From Anaerococcus prevotii DSM 20548 (GTDB lineage: Bacteria; Bacillota; Clostridia; Tissierellales; Peptoniphilaceae): a stretch of 64,000 nt of DNA. Numbering within the stretch: the first letter of the stretch is position 1; each line of letters starts with the position of its first letter. A program made the translations under genes and the position numbers. The stretch is taken from positions 186,001 through 250,000 of the forward strand of contig NC_013171.1 in the NCBI RefSeq assembly GCF_000024105.1. Direction: 5' to 3'. The notes under the pieces are model-generated. The model saw only the letters and a program-made list of their open reading frames with translations. It ran no database searches and was not told where the DNA came from. Below are positions 1-7,973 of this stretch, one piece after another.

Positions 1-246
1 GCCCTCAGAAAAATCAGCATTTTCTCTAAAATATTCAATGTCTTCTTCGCTAAAACTTAGATTCTTAACATATTCTATTATATCATTAAGACCTGCGAAG
101 ATTGAGAAACCAGCCTCGTCGGGATTTCTCCTATAGTAGGCATCAAAGACTGCTATAGTGTCTTTCATACCATTGTTAAAGTAAGCATTTGCCATAGTGA
201 ATTCATAAAAATCACTAAGCATGGTTAAATTTCTATCTTCTTTCAT
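1..246 (-). CDS. pncB: Nicotinate phosphoribosyltransferase, N-terminal part (runs off left edge)
   Basis: Only the first 82 codons are in the window. The ATG at 246 follows a GAGGAG ribosome-binding site at normal spacing. The protein opens with NLTMLSDFYEFTMAN, which is the typical beginning of nicotinate phosphoribosyltransferase; that enzyme joins nicotinate to PRPP in the Preiss-Handler route of NAD salvage. The YRRNP motif around residue 40 also fits the family. The gene is divergent from the HAD gene at 364, and promoters for both should lie in the 117-bp gap. The catalytic region is outside the window, so intactness cannot be judged. Confidence 0.88.
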   Translation of the reverse strand, partial: MKEDRNLTMLSDFYEFTMANAYFNNGMKDTIAVFDAYYRRNPDEAGFSIFAGLNDIIEYVKNLSFSEEDIEYFRENADFSEG

Positions 247-363
247 AATCTCCTCGTTTTCTTTTCACTTCTTAATATTATACCCTATTAGAGTGGAGAT
301 TAGATATTTTTTAACAAAAAGGGTAAAAGATTAGTAAAGACTTAGATAAGAATAGGAGAATGT

Positions 364-1014
364 ATGTATATTTTTGATATAGACGGTACTTTGTTAAACA
401 CGATAGACTCAATTAGCTTTCATATAAATAAGACCTTGAAGGAATTTGGCCTAGGCAAGATTGATAAGGAAAAGGTGAGAGCCTTTGTGGGAAATGGTCC
501 TGTAGTCTTGGTAAATAAGACCTTGGACTTTCTAGGAGCAAGCGATGAGGAAGACTTTAGGAAGAAATTCCTAGATACTTACAACAAATCCTACGATGAT
601 GATCCAACTTATCTACTAAAGGCCTACGAAGGAATAAAGGAAAGCATAGACATCTTAAAAGGAAGAGGAGAGATAATAGCTTGCTTTTCTAACAAACCAG
701 ATTCTACCTGCAAGAAGGTCATAAGCCATGTTTTCGGCAAGGATTATTTTGATTTTATCCTAGGCTATAAGGAAAGTTATGAGAGAAAGCCATCTCCTGA
801 AGGCATAATGATAATCAAGGAGAGATTCGGGGTTAATTTTTCTGATATTTTATACTTTGGAGATAGCGAAGTAGATATGAAGTGCGGGAAAAACTCTGGA
901 ATCTTTACTGTAGGATGTTCCTGGGGCTTTAGGTCAAGGGAAGTTCTCGAGAAAGAAAATCCAGATCTTATAATAGATGATCCGAAAGAGATTAAAGATA
1001 TAAGGAGGATATGA
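364..1014 (+). CDS. HAD-superfamily phosphatase, phosphoglycolate phosphatase-like
   Basis: A 216-residue HAD hydrolase. Motif I DIDGT lies at residues 4-8, a helical cap follows, a CFSNKPD stretch supplies motif II, K at about 141-142 (ERKPSP) motif III, and FGDSEVD is motif IV. This set fits the Gph/PGMB-type subfamily that dephosphorylates small phosphorylated metabolites. The ATG at 364 follows an AGGAG at 354-358. The stop overlaps the start of the next gene, a PTS IIB, so the two are probably co-translated; a sugar-phosphate substrate is a reasonable guess but unproven. Confidence 0.85.
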   Translation: MYIFDIDGTLLNTIDSISFHINKTLKEFGLGKIDKEKVRAFVGNGPVVLVNKTLDFLGASDEEDFRKKFLDTYNKSYDDDPTYLLKAYEGIKESIDILKGRGEIIACFSNKPDSTCKKVISHVFGKDYFDFILGYKESYERKPSPEGIMIIKERFGVNFSDILYFGDSEVDMKCGKNSGIFTVGCSWGFRSREVLEKENPDLIIDDPKEIKDIRRI

Positions 1015-1490
1015 TGGGAAAAGTAAAACTTTGTAGGATTGACTCAAGATTATCTCACGGCAAGGTTGTCGAGATTTGGTCTAAAGAATTAAAAACTGAG
1101 ACGGTTATAATTGCCAATGACGAAGTAAGTCGTGACGATTTTAGAAAAAAGGTCATGGACCTTACTATTCCTGATGATATATCAGCCTACTATTTGAAGC
1201 CATCCGAAGTAGGAGTCTTTCTTAAAGACTATGAGAAAGATGTATTTTTAATTGTTGCGAGTGCCCAAGATTTAGAGACTATAAGCAAGCAAGATATAGA
1301 AATTCCTGAAGTAAATATCGGGATAATCCATATGTCAATCGGCAAAAAATCCCTAACAGAAGAAGTAGCGGTTGACGAAGATGACCTTAGGATATTTAGG
1401 GAATTTTTAGAAAATGGGTCTGACGTCTATGTCAGACTAAGTCCATATTCCCAAAGAATGGAGCTTAAGAATTTATTTGATAAAAATTAA
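1014..1490 (+). CDS. Lone PTS IIB component, mannose/fructose/sorbose family
   Basis: About 158 residues, the normal length for a single IIB domain of the mannose/sorbose PTS family. The motif RIDSRLSHGK near the N-terminus carries the histidine that is phosphorylated in this family (usual form RIDxRLxHGQ). Two in-frame ATGs exist at 1011 and 1014; AGGAGG at 1003-1008 is better spaced for 1014, which overlaps the TGA of the HAD gene. No IIA, IIC or IID is nearby; the full mannose-type system is at 40.5 kb. It may serve a transporter elsewhere or act as a phosphorylation-dependent regulator. Family call firm, role unknown. Confidence 0.87.
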   Translation: MGKVKLCRIDSRLSHGKVVEIWSKELKTETVIIANDEVSRDDFRKKVMDLTIPDDISAYYLKPSEVGVFLKDYEKDVFLIVASAQDLETISKQDIEIPEVNIGIIHMSIGKKSLTEEVAVDEDDLRIFREFLENGSDVYVRLSPYSQRMELKNLFDKN

Positions 1491-1500
1491 GAATGAAAAA

Positions 1501-1536
1501 ACGAAAACACAAGGTCAAGTGTTCTCGTTTTTTTAT
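1501..1536 (+). terminator. Intrinsic terminator, probably bidirectional
   Basis: ACGAAAACAC at 1501-1510 pairs with GTGTTCTCGT at 1519-1528 with one mismatch, followed by seven T residues. An A-run on the other side lets it also end the convergent gene at 1536. Confidence 0.8.
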
Positions 1537-1886
1537 TACTCATCTTTCAAAGAAAATTTCTTCCTCATCCACATCTTCACTATAAAAAATAAAAGAATCA
1601 TATAAAGGATTACAAGAAGGGTGATGAGGATAGAAAGATAATTTCTATTGTTTCCAAAATAAAGACAAAGAGGAAAGATTAGCCCGAAAAATACAAGGCC
1701 TAAGCATATTGCGACCTTGCCAGCAAACTTATTTCCATAGTCCCAAGTTTCTTTAGAATAGCACACTTCCCAAACGTGAAAGCCAACGGCCATTTCAGGA
1801 TAGGAAGAGTGAAAATTTATCAAAAATATGCCGATATAAATACTAAAAATCAAAAGTAGGATATCGGTTATTATCAAAGGTCCCAT
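1536..1886 (-). CDS. SdpI-family integral membrane protein
   Basis: A 116-residue protein with three hydrophobic segments (about residues 4-24, 57-77 and 85-107). Between the first two lies YSKETWDYGNKFAGKV, which matches the conserved SdpI-family signature (SxETWxYANKxAG). The family includes the Bacillus SdpI immunity protein and many small uncharacterised membrane proteins; no toxin partner is visible here. The ATG at 1886 follows GAGGTG. It is a monocistronic minus-strand gene facing the PTS IIB gene. Family moderately certain, function unknown. Confidence 0.72.
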   Translation of the reverse strand: MGPLIITDILLLIFSIYIGIFLINFHSSYPEMAVGFHVWEVCYSKETWDYGNKFAGKVAICLGLVFFGLIFPLCLYFGNNRNYLSILITLLVILYMILLFFIVKMWMRKKFSLKDE

Positions 1887-1988
1887 ATTTCACCTCACTT
1901 TCTAGTATTATACCAATCATAACCCATTAAACGAGCCTATTTACTTCCTAAAAAATAATATTTATGTTATCCTTATTAAGAGGTACTT

Positions 1989-3146
1989 ATGAAAATATTA
2001 ATAACTAGTGACTGGTACTATCCTGTTGTAAATGGAGTAGTGAGGTCAGTATTAAATCTTAAAGAATATCTAGAAAATAGGGGTCATGAAGTAAAAGTTC
2101 TGACCCTTTCAAATACGATGAAGTCATACAAGGCTGGAAATATCTACTATGTAGGAAGTCTTTCTGCGAGGAAAATTTATCCAGAGGCTCGTGTTACCAA
2201 TCTCTTATCCAAAACTCATATAAAGGAATTAGAAGGCTGGGGGCCTGATATAATCCATTCCCAGTGTGAATTTTCGACCTTCATTATGGCCAAAACCATA
2301 GCCCACGATCTTAAAATTCCTATTATTCACACCTATCACACGATCTATGAGGATTACACTCATTATTTTATAGGAAATAAGACTATGGGTAAAAAGGCCG
2401 TTGCCCTTGCTAGCAAGAAATTCTCAGACCTTTGCAACGGACTTATAGCTCCTAGCGAGAAGACTGCCAAGCTTCTTAGAGAATATGGGGTAGATGAAGG
2501 GAAAATTTCTGTAATAGCTACAGGAATCCGTATCCCAGACTTACTAACTGAAAATCCCAGGAAGGATTTGGGAATTGATGAGAAGGAAAAAGTCCTCCTC
2601 TATTTAGGTAGGATTGGCGAGGAGAAAAATATAGAAGAGCTTGTGGATTTTTATCAAAAAATAGATGACCCTGATGTCAAGCTTTACATAGTTGGTGGAG
2701 GCCCTCACCTAGATGATCTTATGGACTTTGCTAGAAGTTTTCCCAAAAAGGTCAATTTCCTAGGAATGGTTAATCCGGAAGATGTAAATAAATACTATCA
2801 GATGGCGGACGTCTTCGTATCAGGTTCTACTTCAGAGACCCAGGGACTTACCTATTATGAGGCCCTATCCAATGGGACTGTAGCAGTATGTAGGAAGGAT
2901 GCGGCTCTTTGTGGAGTAATCGTCAATGGCTACAATGGATATGTTTATGAGAATTTTGAAGAGTTTGAAAAGATTATAAATAAGGTTTTAAATAAGGAAT
3001 TTAAGACCTATCTTTCTAAAAATGCCAGATCCTATGCCATAGAGAAATTCTCCATCGAGGCCTTTGGAGAAAAATGTGAGAGGCTTTACCAAAAAGCTAT
3101 TGAAGAGTACGAGTATGAAAGTTTTAATATATTCAAAAGATTATGA
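1989..3146 (+). CDS. GT4 glycosyltransferase, LafB-like (glucosyl-diacylglycerol synthesis)
   Basis: A 385-residue GT-B fold glycosyltransferase. The N-terminus (DWYYPVVNGVVRSVLNLK) and the histidine-rich HTYHTIYEDYTHY segment match bacterial 1,2-diacylglycerol 3-alpha-glucosyltransferases. The C-terminal half has the GT4 donor-site motif SETQGLTYYE (E-x7-E). Its 3' end overlaps the next glycosyltransferase by 32 bp. In Listeria and Streptococcus two such genes sit together and make the glycolipid anchor of lipoteichoic acid. The pair assignment rests on remembered similarity; exact sugar donor and acceptor are inferred. Confidence 0.78.
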   Translation: MKILITSDWYYPVVNGVVRSVLNLKEYLENRGHEVKVLTLSNTMKSYKAGNIYYVGSLSARKIYPEARVTNLLSKTHIKELEGWGPDIIHSQCEFSTFIMAKTIAHDLKIPIIHTYHTIYEDYTHYFIGNKTMGKKAVALASKKFSDLCNGLIAPSEKTAKLLREYGVDEGKISVIATGIRIPDLLTENPRKDLGIDEKEKVLLYLGRIGEEKNIEELVDFYQKIDDPDVKLYIVGGGPHLDDLMDFARSFPKKVNFLGMVNPEDVNKYYQMADVFVSGSTSETQGLTYYEALSNGTVAVCRKDAALCGVIVNGYNGYVYENFEEFEKIINKVLNKEFKTYLSKNARSYAIEKFSIEAFGEKCERLYQKAIEEYEYESFNIFKRL

Positions 3147-4128
3147 TAGGGTAAAGGAAAGTGGAGTAGGCAAGGCCATAGACCATCAGAAAAAAGCCTT
3201 GAGAAAAATAGGCTTTGACTTTACTACAGATGAGAAAGAAGATTATGACATTGTCCATATCAATACCGTCCTTCCAGGAGCGGTGGCCTTTGCAAAAAAT
3301 GCCAGGAAAAGAGGTAAGAAGGTAATCTATCATGGTCATTCTACCATGGAAGACTTTAGAAATTCCTTCATTTTCTCAAACCAGCTAGCTCCCCTCTTTA
3401 AAAAATGGCTAGTCCACGCCTATAAGCTAGGAGACTTAGTCCTTACTCCGAGCGAATATTCTAAAAAAATCCTTGAAACTTACGATATAAATAGAGAGAT
3501 TTGTGTAGTATCCAATGGAATTGACCTCGACTTTTGGAAGGAAAAGGAAGGGGATAGAGACAAGTTTTATGAAAAATACGGGCTTGATAAAAACAAGAAA
3601 TCTATAATCTCTGTAGGCCTTCCCATCAAGAGAAAGGGCATAGATGACTTCATAAGACTAGGTCAAAGTCTTCCCCAATATGAATTCGTCTGGTTTGGTA
3701 AGCTCGATAGGGCCTTGATGAGTCCAAATATCAAAAAGCTTATAGACGGAGCTCCTTCTAATGTAAGCTTTCCTGGATATGTAAATAGTGAAGATCTAAG
3801 ACTTGCCTACTCAGGATCGGACCTCTATCTTTTCCTAACCCACGAGGAGACTGAAGGAATTGTCTTACTAGAAGCCCTTGCTACTAGGGCAGATATTTTG
3901 ATTAGAGATATAGAGATATTTGAGAAGGACTATGAAGATGGAGTTAATATCTACAAGGGATCTAGCCTAGAAGAGTTTGAGGAGAAGATAGTAGGCATTT
4001 GCGAAGGGAGACTAAAATCTCTTAAGGATTTTGCCTACAAGAAGGCCTGCGATAAATCTATAGAAAAAACAGGAAGAAAACTTGTAGAAATATATGAAAG
4101 GGTGATGAATAATGAGATCAGTTGTTAA
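3115..4128 (+). CDS. GT4 glycosyltransferase, LafA/CpoA-like
   Basis: A 337-residue glycosyltransferase. The start is taken at ATG 3115, because the protein then opens MKVLIYSKDYDRVKESGVG, close to the streptococcal CpoA/LafA opening; an upstream in-frame ATG at 3064 would add 17 residues that merely read the preceding gene in another frame. Domain 1 contains HGHSTMEDFRNSF; the GT4 motif HEETEGIVLLEAL is near the C-terminus. Overlap with both neighbours argues for one operon with the LafB-like enzyme and the membrane protein at 4112. Likely adds the second sugar of a diglycosyl-diacylglycerol; this is inference. Confidence 0.76.
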   Translation: MKVLIYSKDYDRVKESGVGKAIDHQKKALRKIGFDFTTDEKEDYDIVHINTVLPGAVAFAKNARKRGKKVIYHGHSTMEDFRNSFIFSNQLAPLFKKWLVHAYKLGDLVLTPSEYSKKILETYDINREICVVSNGIDLDFWKEKEGDRDKFYEKYGLDKNKKSIISVGLPIKRKGIDDFIRLGQSLPQYEFVWFGKLDRALMSPNIKKLIDGAPSNVSFPGYVNSEDLRLAYSGSDLYLFLTHEETEGIVLLEALATRADILIRDIEIFEKDYEDGVNIYKGSSLEEFEEKIVGICEGRLKSLKDFAYKKACDKSIEKTGRKLVEIYERVMNNEISC

Positions 4129-4804
4129 GCTTTTAGCTTATATTTTACTAGCAGTACTTGTGCCAAGCCTTGTAATGGGTGCGGTAAGCCTTTTGGGAGC
4201 TTCTAATATTGTGGTAATTATAAGCCAGTTTGTGATAATGCTAATTATGGTGTTTGCTTTTACCAAATCCTTTGACTACATTAGAAGATACGAGAAAAAT
4301 ACTATGGATATGATGGGAAGGGCGAAAACTGTCGGAGAGCTTAGAAAGCTTAGGGAAGAAAGACTTTCATATAAGTCCAAGGCTATGATTACAAATGAGA
4401 TGCTAAACAGGGAATTTTCTGAAGAAGAGGCCGAAAAGCTTAAGAAATACACCAATTCTACAGAAGATATGAAACATTACTATTCAGCCCTCATATCAAA
4501 TTCTTCTGGAAAGAGACGAGAAGAGCTTAAGATCAGAAGAGATAATTTCAAGAAAAAGTACGGAAAGAAGGCTAGGGTGTATCCAGATTTTAGGGAAAAT
4601 CTTAAGACTTGTGGAAAATGGCTGGGCCTATTTTTCCTTCTGGCCATATTTTTTGCTTCTATTAAATCTCGGGTTTCTGGAAATCCAGGCTTTGCTATGC
4701 TTATCTATATAATTCAAATTATTATGCTATTTACTTTTATGATCAATGCCATAATTTGGCTTATAAGATGCGTCATATCTTTTTGGGATAGGAAATTTAT
4801 CTAA
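4112..4804 (+). CDS. Membrane protein of unknown function in the glycolipid operon
   Basis: A 230-residue protein with two N-terminal transmembrane segments (about residues 7-27 and 32-52), a charged, lysine/glutamate-rich cytosolic-looking middle part of about 110 residues with coiled-coil character, and two C-terminal segments (about 168-187 and 195-220). I do not recognise the family. The start lies inside the preceding glycosyltransferase gene (17-bp overlap), so it is almost certainly co-translated and may work at the membrane with the glycolipid enzymes. MITE-like copy 1 begins a few bases after its stop codon. Confidence 0.6.
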   Translation: MRSVVKLLAYILLAVLVPSLVMGAVSLLGASNIVVIISQFVIMLIMVFAFTKSFDYIRRYEKNTMDMMGRAKTVGELRKLREERLSYKSKAMITNEMLNREFSEEEAEKLKKYTNSTEDMKHYYSALISNSSGKRREELKIRRDNFKKKYGKKARVYPDFRENLKTCGKWLGLFFLLAIFFASIKSRVSGNPGFAMLIYIIQIIMLFTFMINAIIWLIRCVISFWDRKFI

Positions 4805-4808
4805 GAAA

Positions 4809-5003
4809 GAGGCTGTTGCAGAATGAATAAATCGTACCATTATCGTTAGAAGAACCTCCACGGAAAGTCTCAATAAGCCGACGGGCTAATCGCCTCCATC
4901 AGCCGGCAGGTGCTAATTAGCCTACCGGCTAGTAGAGGTAAAATTTCCTAAGAGAACCTTCTAACGATGGTACGATGATTATTCATAGTTTTGCAACAGC
5001 TCT
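4809..5003 (+). mobile_element. MITE-like hairpin element, copy 1 (195 bp)
   Basis: The element is one large imperfect palindrome. Its ends read GAGGCTGTTGCAGAAT and, on the other strand, GAGCTGTTGCAAAACTAT, and the arms stay complementary for about 60 bp. The terminal GGCTGTTGCA resembles ends of some insertion sequences (IS6- and IS1182-like). The loop holds a second perfect hairpin (AGCCGGCAGG about 4898-4907 with CCTACCGGCT about 4920-4929, one central mismatch). No coding potential. A shorter copy lies inverted at 33191-33343. No clear target-site duplication was found. Confidence 0.75.
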
Positions 5004-5090
5004 TTTTATTTGCAAGAAATTCATTCTTATAACATCACCATAAATATATTCAATAAATAAATTTAAGAAATTAAAATAATCAAACTTTAC

Positions 5091-5118
5091 TTTACAAATA
5101 TCAAAGAGAAAGTATAAT
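5091..5118 (+). promoter_or_regulatory. Promoter for the DUF2089/DUF4097 pair
   Basis: TTTACA at 5091-5096, 16-bp spacer, TATAAT at 5113-5118. It is 21 bp upstream of the start at 5139, with GGGAGG as ribosome-binding site. Confidence 0.6.
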
Positions 5119-5138
5119 TTTATCAAAAGGGAGGTTCT

Positions 5139-5495
5139 ATGATTAATAAATGTCCAAATTGCGGTGATGAAATGGTGATCACCTCTTATAGATGCAATTC
5201 ATGCTACACAGAAGTTACAGGTGAATTTGAAATTGATAAGTTTCAAAGATTAGATAAAGAAGATAAAGAATTTATTGAGCTATTTTTACAAAAAAGAGGC
5301 TCTATCAAGGATGTGGGAGAAGAGATTGGTATTTCTTATCCAACAGTTAGAAATAGGATCGATAGGATAGTTTCAAAACTAGGAGGAACTGTCGATAAGA
5401 AGACAGGAAGAATTGATATCCTAAACATGCTAGATAACGGAGAAATTACTGCAGAAAAGGCTAAAAGCCTACTAGAGGAGCTTAAAGATGAATGA
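5139..5495 (+). CDS. DUF2089 family zinc-ribbon/HTH protein
   Basis: A 118-residue protein with three parts: an N-terminal zinc ribbon (CPNCG at 5-9 and CNSC at 19-22), a middle helix-turn-helix (KDVGEEIGISYPTVRNRIDRI, about residues 55-76), and a C-terminal helical hairpin ILNMLDNGEITAEKAKSLLEEL. The middle part looks like a sigma-like or regulator HTH. The stop overlaps the DUF4097 gene by 8 bp. The C-terminal hairpin recurs at the start of that next protein, suggesting the two proteins interact through it. Probably a transcriptional regulator of its own operon; inferred. Confidence 0.82.
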   Translation: MINKCPNCGDEMVITSYRCNSCYTEVTGEFEIDKFQRLDKEDKEFIELFLQKRGSIKDVGEEIGISYPTVRNRIDRIVSKLGGTVDKKTGRIDILNMLDNGEITAEKAKSLLEELKDE

Positions 5496-6540
5496 TGAAA
5501 AACAAATGATTTTAAACATGCTTAAAGAAGGAAAAATCACTGTAGAAGAAGCAAGTGACCTCATAGAAGCATTAGGTAAAAATAGCAGAAAAAGCGACAA
5601 TCTAACAGACAAAATTACAGGGGCAGTTGATAATATAATAAAAAAAGCGACCGATACAATCCAATCTATCGACCTTGACCAAACCCTTGACTTAAGTCAA
5701 TTTAATATTAAGGGAGACTACAATACTCAAAAGGAAACTAGGATTGATGATGAGATCAATCATATCGAGATTGACATAGTAAATGGCGATATAGAAATCG
5801 ATAGATCTGATGATAATACGATTGTTATTAGCCAAAGTATCTGGGCTAAGAAGGCTGATCTCAATGATTTTCTAGATATTGAAGTTAAGGATGACCTCCT
5901 TGCAATCTCAATTAATGAAAATTACAAAAATATCCAAGCAAGTTCAGATATTAGACTAAGCCTTGGAAGTAACTTATATGATTCCCTAGACATCAACCAA
6001 GTAAATGGCAAGGTTGATATCTCAGATGTTGACTTTACAAATCTTGACTTAAATAATGTAAATGGAAAAATCCTTCTTATTAACATCAGGGGTGCGGTTA
6101 ATGTAAACAACGTAAACGGCAAGATTGATGTCAAGAATATCTTCGGTCCTATAGATATAGAAAATGTAAATGGGCCAATCTACCTATACAATATTTCTGG
6201 GGAATATGCTGATGTTTCAACCGTGAATGGCAATATCAGAGTAGATGGACTAGCATCAGATAAGCTTAAGGCTAAGTCAAATGCTGGAAATATCAGAGTC
6301 TTTAATATCAAAAACACCAAAGACATAGACCTTGATTCAGGCTTTGGTAATATGGTAGTTGATACAACAGATTTCGATGGAGTGATTAGGGCAAATGTTG
6401 AAAGCAAGGCAATAAATATTACAGAAAAATTTGCCAACAAGATCCAAGACGGTAAGGGCTATGAGATAAGCACAAGCACAGAAGAGCCTGACCTTAGGAT
6501 AAAGATTGATTCTTCATTTGGAAAGATTTCTCTAAGATAG
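5488..6540 (+). CDS. DUF4097/YvlB-like beta-repeat protein
   Basis: A 350-residue protein. The N-terminus (ILNMLKEGKITVEEASDLIEAL) is the short helical module found in Bacillus YvlB and in the upstream DUF2089 protein. Residues from about 88 on form a repeated beta structure: the motif VNG+(K/D/P/N)+I recurs at least six times about every 20 residues (for example QVNGKVDI, NVNGKILL, NVNGKIDV, NVNGPIYL, TVNGNIRV), as expected for a beta-solenoid-like DUF4097 domain. No signal peptide or membrane segment is visible. The family is linked to envelope-stress operons; the role here is unknown. Confidence 0.83.
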   Translation: MNDEKQMILNMLKEGKITVEEASDLIEALGKNSRKSDNLTDKITGAVDNIIKKATDTIQSIDLDQTLDLSQFNIKGDYNTQKETRIDDEINHIEIDIVNGDIEIDRSDDNTIVISQSIWAKKADLNDFLDIEVKDDLLAISINENYKNIQASSDIRLSLGSNLYDSLDINQVNGKVDISDVDFTNLDLNNVNGKILLINIRGAVNVNNVNGKIDVKNIFGPIDIENVNGPIYLYNISGEYADVSTVNGNIRVDGLASDKLKAKSNAGNIRVFNIKNTKDIDLDSGFGNMVVDTTDFDGVIRANVESKAINITEKFANKIQDGKGYEISTSTEEPDLRIKIDSSFGKISLR

Positions 6541-6549
6541 ATAAACAAA

Positions 6550-6574
6550 AGACCCGCAGCAAGCGGGTTTTCTT
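6550..6574 (+). terminator. Intrinsic terminator
   Basis: GACCCGC at 6551-6557 pairs with GCGGGTT at 6563-6569 and is followed by a T-rich tail. It ends the DUF2089/DUF4097 operon. Confidence 0.85.
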
Positions 6575-6840
6575 ATGCTTACTTTCCCGATTAGCGAAGG
6601 AAGATAAGCTAGAAGCAAAACTGAGGGTTAGGTTTTGCTTGTGGAAAATAGAGCCATAATTTAAGGAAGAGTACGTCTGTAATGAAAATTAATTTGTTTA
6701 CTCTATCTTCTCTATATCTATAATAGAATAGCTTTGTTTCTTTACTTATAAATCCATGTAAAGTTTATGTAAAAAAGTATATTAAAATTAATAGAGTTTT
6801 AGCTTTTTCATGTTATAATAGAGCTAAGAGAGAATATATT
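6575..6840. other. Intergenic region with two hairpins and a -10 box
   Basis: No gene seen. GCTTA-C-TTTCC at 6577-6587 can pair with GGAAG-A-TAAGC at 6599-6609, and AAGCAAAAC at 6613-6621 pairs perfectly with GTTTTGCTT at 6632-6640. The second has no clear T-run. A TATAAT at 6814-6819 is the probable -10 of the EpsG gene; a good -35 is not evident. Confidence 0.45.
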
Positions 6841-7962
6841 ATGGGATTTGCCTTATTTACGACAATCGAGCTTTTGATTTTTCTAATCGGCCAAGCTATC
6901 GATTTCAAAAACAAAAAACAATTAAATATTCTAGCTGGACTGATGTTTTTTATAATGTTTGTCTTCGCAGGAGTCAGAGGCTCTGGTGATGCGGACTATT
7001 ATAATTACTTGTGGTTTGTGAAAGACTTGGGAGTAGACTACACAAGGCTTTTTGATTTTACATATCCTGTCGAGTTTGCCTTTAGGTTTTTTGCCCTTCT
7101 GGTAAACACCTTGGGTCTATCTAGACAGTGGGTTATAGTAATAATGAACCTATGTTCAATCCTTCCTATAACCTATATTTCAATCAAAGAGTCAGCTAAC
7201 CCCTTCCTTTCAGCTATAATATTTTTGCCTATCTTTATCCAATTTGATATGCAAACATCAAGGACAGCCTCAGCTATAGGACTAGGATTTTTGGCAAGTT
7301 ACTTTGTTTCTGAAAAAAAATACCTTAGGTCAATCCTATTTTTTATCTTTTCACTTGCCTTCCACAAGTCGGCAATGATAATGCTTCCCTTCTTGATTTT
7401 GCTTAACTTTAGGATAGGAAACTTATTTAAGATAATTACGGCAGGTCTTGGGCTTTTCGTTAGTCTTTTCTCCCTAAGAGTCTTTGGCCTAGTAGCTATA
7501 ATCGTATCCAAGATGGGTCTTGGGGTGATTTCTAGAAAGATTGACACCTATGTATTTTCGGGAGGTATGTTTGCCTTTCCGATGAAGTTATATGATCCTA
7601 GGATTATCTTTGGCCTAATGCTTTTTGCTTTTTCTTTGATGTATTTTAACAAATACAGTTTCAAAAAAAATTCAATGATAGAGATAAGCTCCAAGGCTAT
7701 GTGGTTTGGTCTAATAGTATTTCTAGTCTTTAGGTCATCTACGGCAGTAGCCTTTAGATTTGGGAACTTTTTTACAGTTTATCAAATGATATTTATACCT
7801 GAGATAATTAAGGAAGCAAAAAAGGATGATAGGTTAGGGGTTTTGATCATTGCCTTATCTATAATACTTTTCGTCCTACCCTATGCAGGATTTTTGATGA
7901 TGAAGGCTCCTTCATACGACTTTTTCTTTACTAATCTTAATGCGATACATTCACTAAAATAA
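6841..7962 (+). CDS. EpsG-family polysaccharide polymerase (Wzy-like)
   Basis: A 373-residue membrane protein with about ten hydrophobic segments. The stretch FAGVRGSGDADYYNY (residues 41-55) matches the EpsG family signature (R-x3-D-x-xYxxY), and a second conserved patch FSLAFHKSAMIMLPF lies near 170-185. EpsG proteins polymerise repeat units in Wzy-type exopolysaccharide pathways. The chain-length-like protein follows after 11 bp, so the two likely form one operon. No glycosyltransferase, flippase or priming enzyme is next to them, which is unusual for a capsule locus. Confidence 0.77.
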   Translation: MGFALFTTIELLIFLIGQAIDFKNKKQLNILAGLMFFIMFVFAGVRGSGDADYYNYLWFVKDLGVDYTRLFDFTYPVEFAFRFFALLVNTLGLSRQWVIVIMNLCSILPITYISIKESANPFLSAIIFLPIFIQFDMQTSRTASAIGLGFLASYFVSEKKYLRSILFFIFSLAFHKSAMIMLPFLILLNFRIGNLFKIITAGLGLFVSLFSLRVFGLVAIIVSKMGLGVISRKIDTYVFSGGMFAFPMKLYDPRIIFGLMLFAFSLMYFNKYSFKKNSMIEISSKAMWFGLIVFLVFRSSTAVAFRFGNFFTVYQMIFIPEIIKEAKKDDRLGVLIIALSIILFVLPYAGFLMMKAPSYDFFFTNLNAIHSLK

Positions 7963-7973
7963 AAGAGGAAATT

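Noticed and set aside
5988-6235. Possible tandem DNA repeats in the DUF4097 gene
   Set aside because: The repeat is at the protein level (VNG motif about every 20 residues); the DNA is too diverged to be a recombination-prone repeat.
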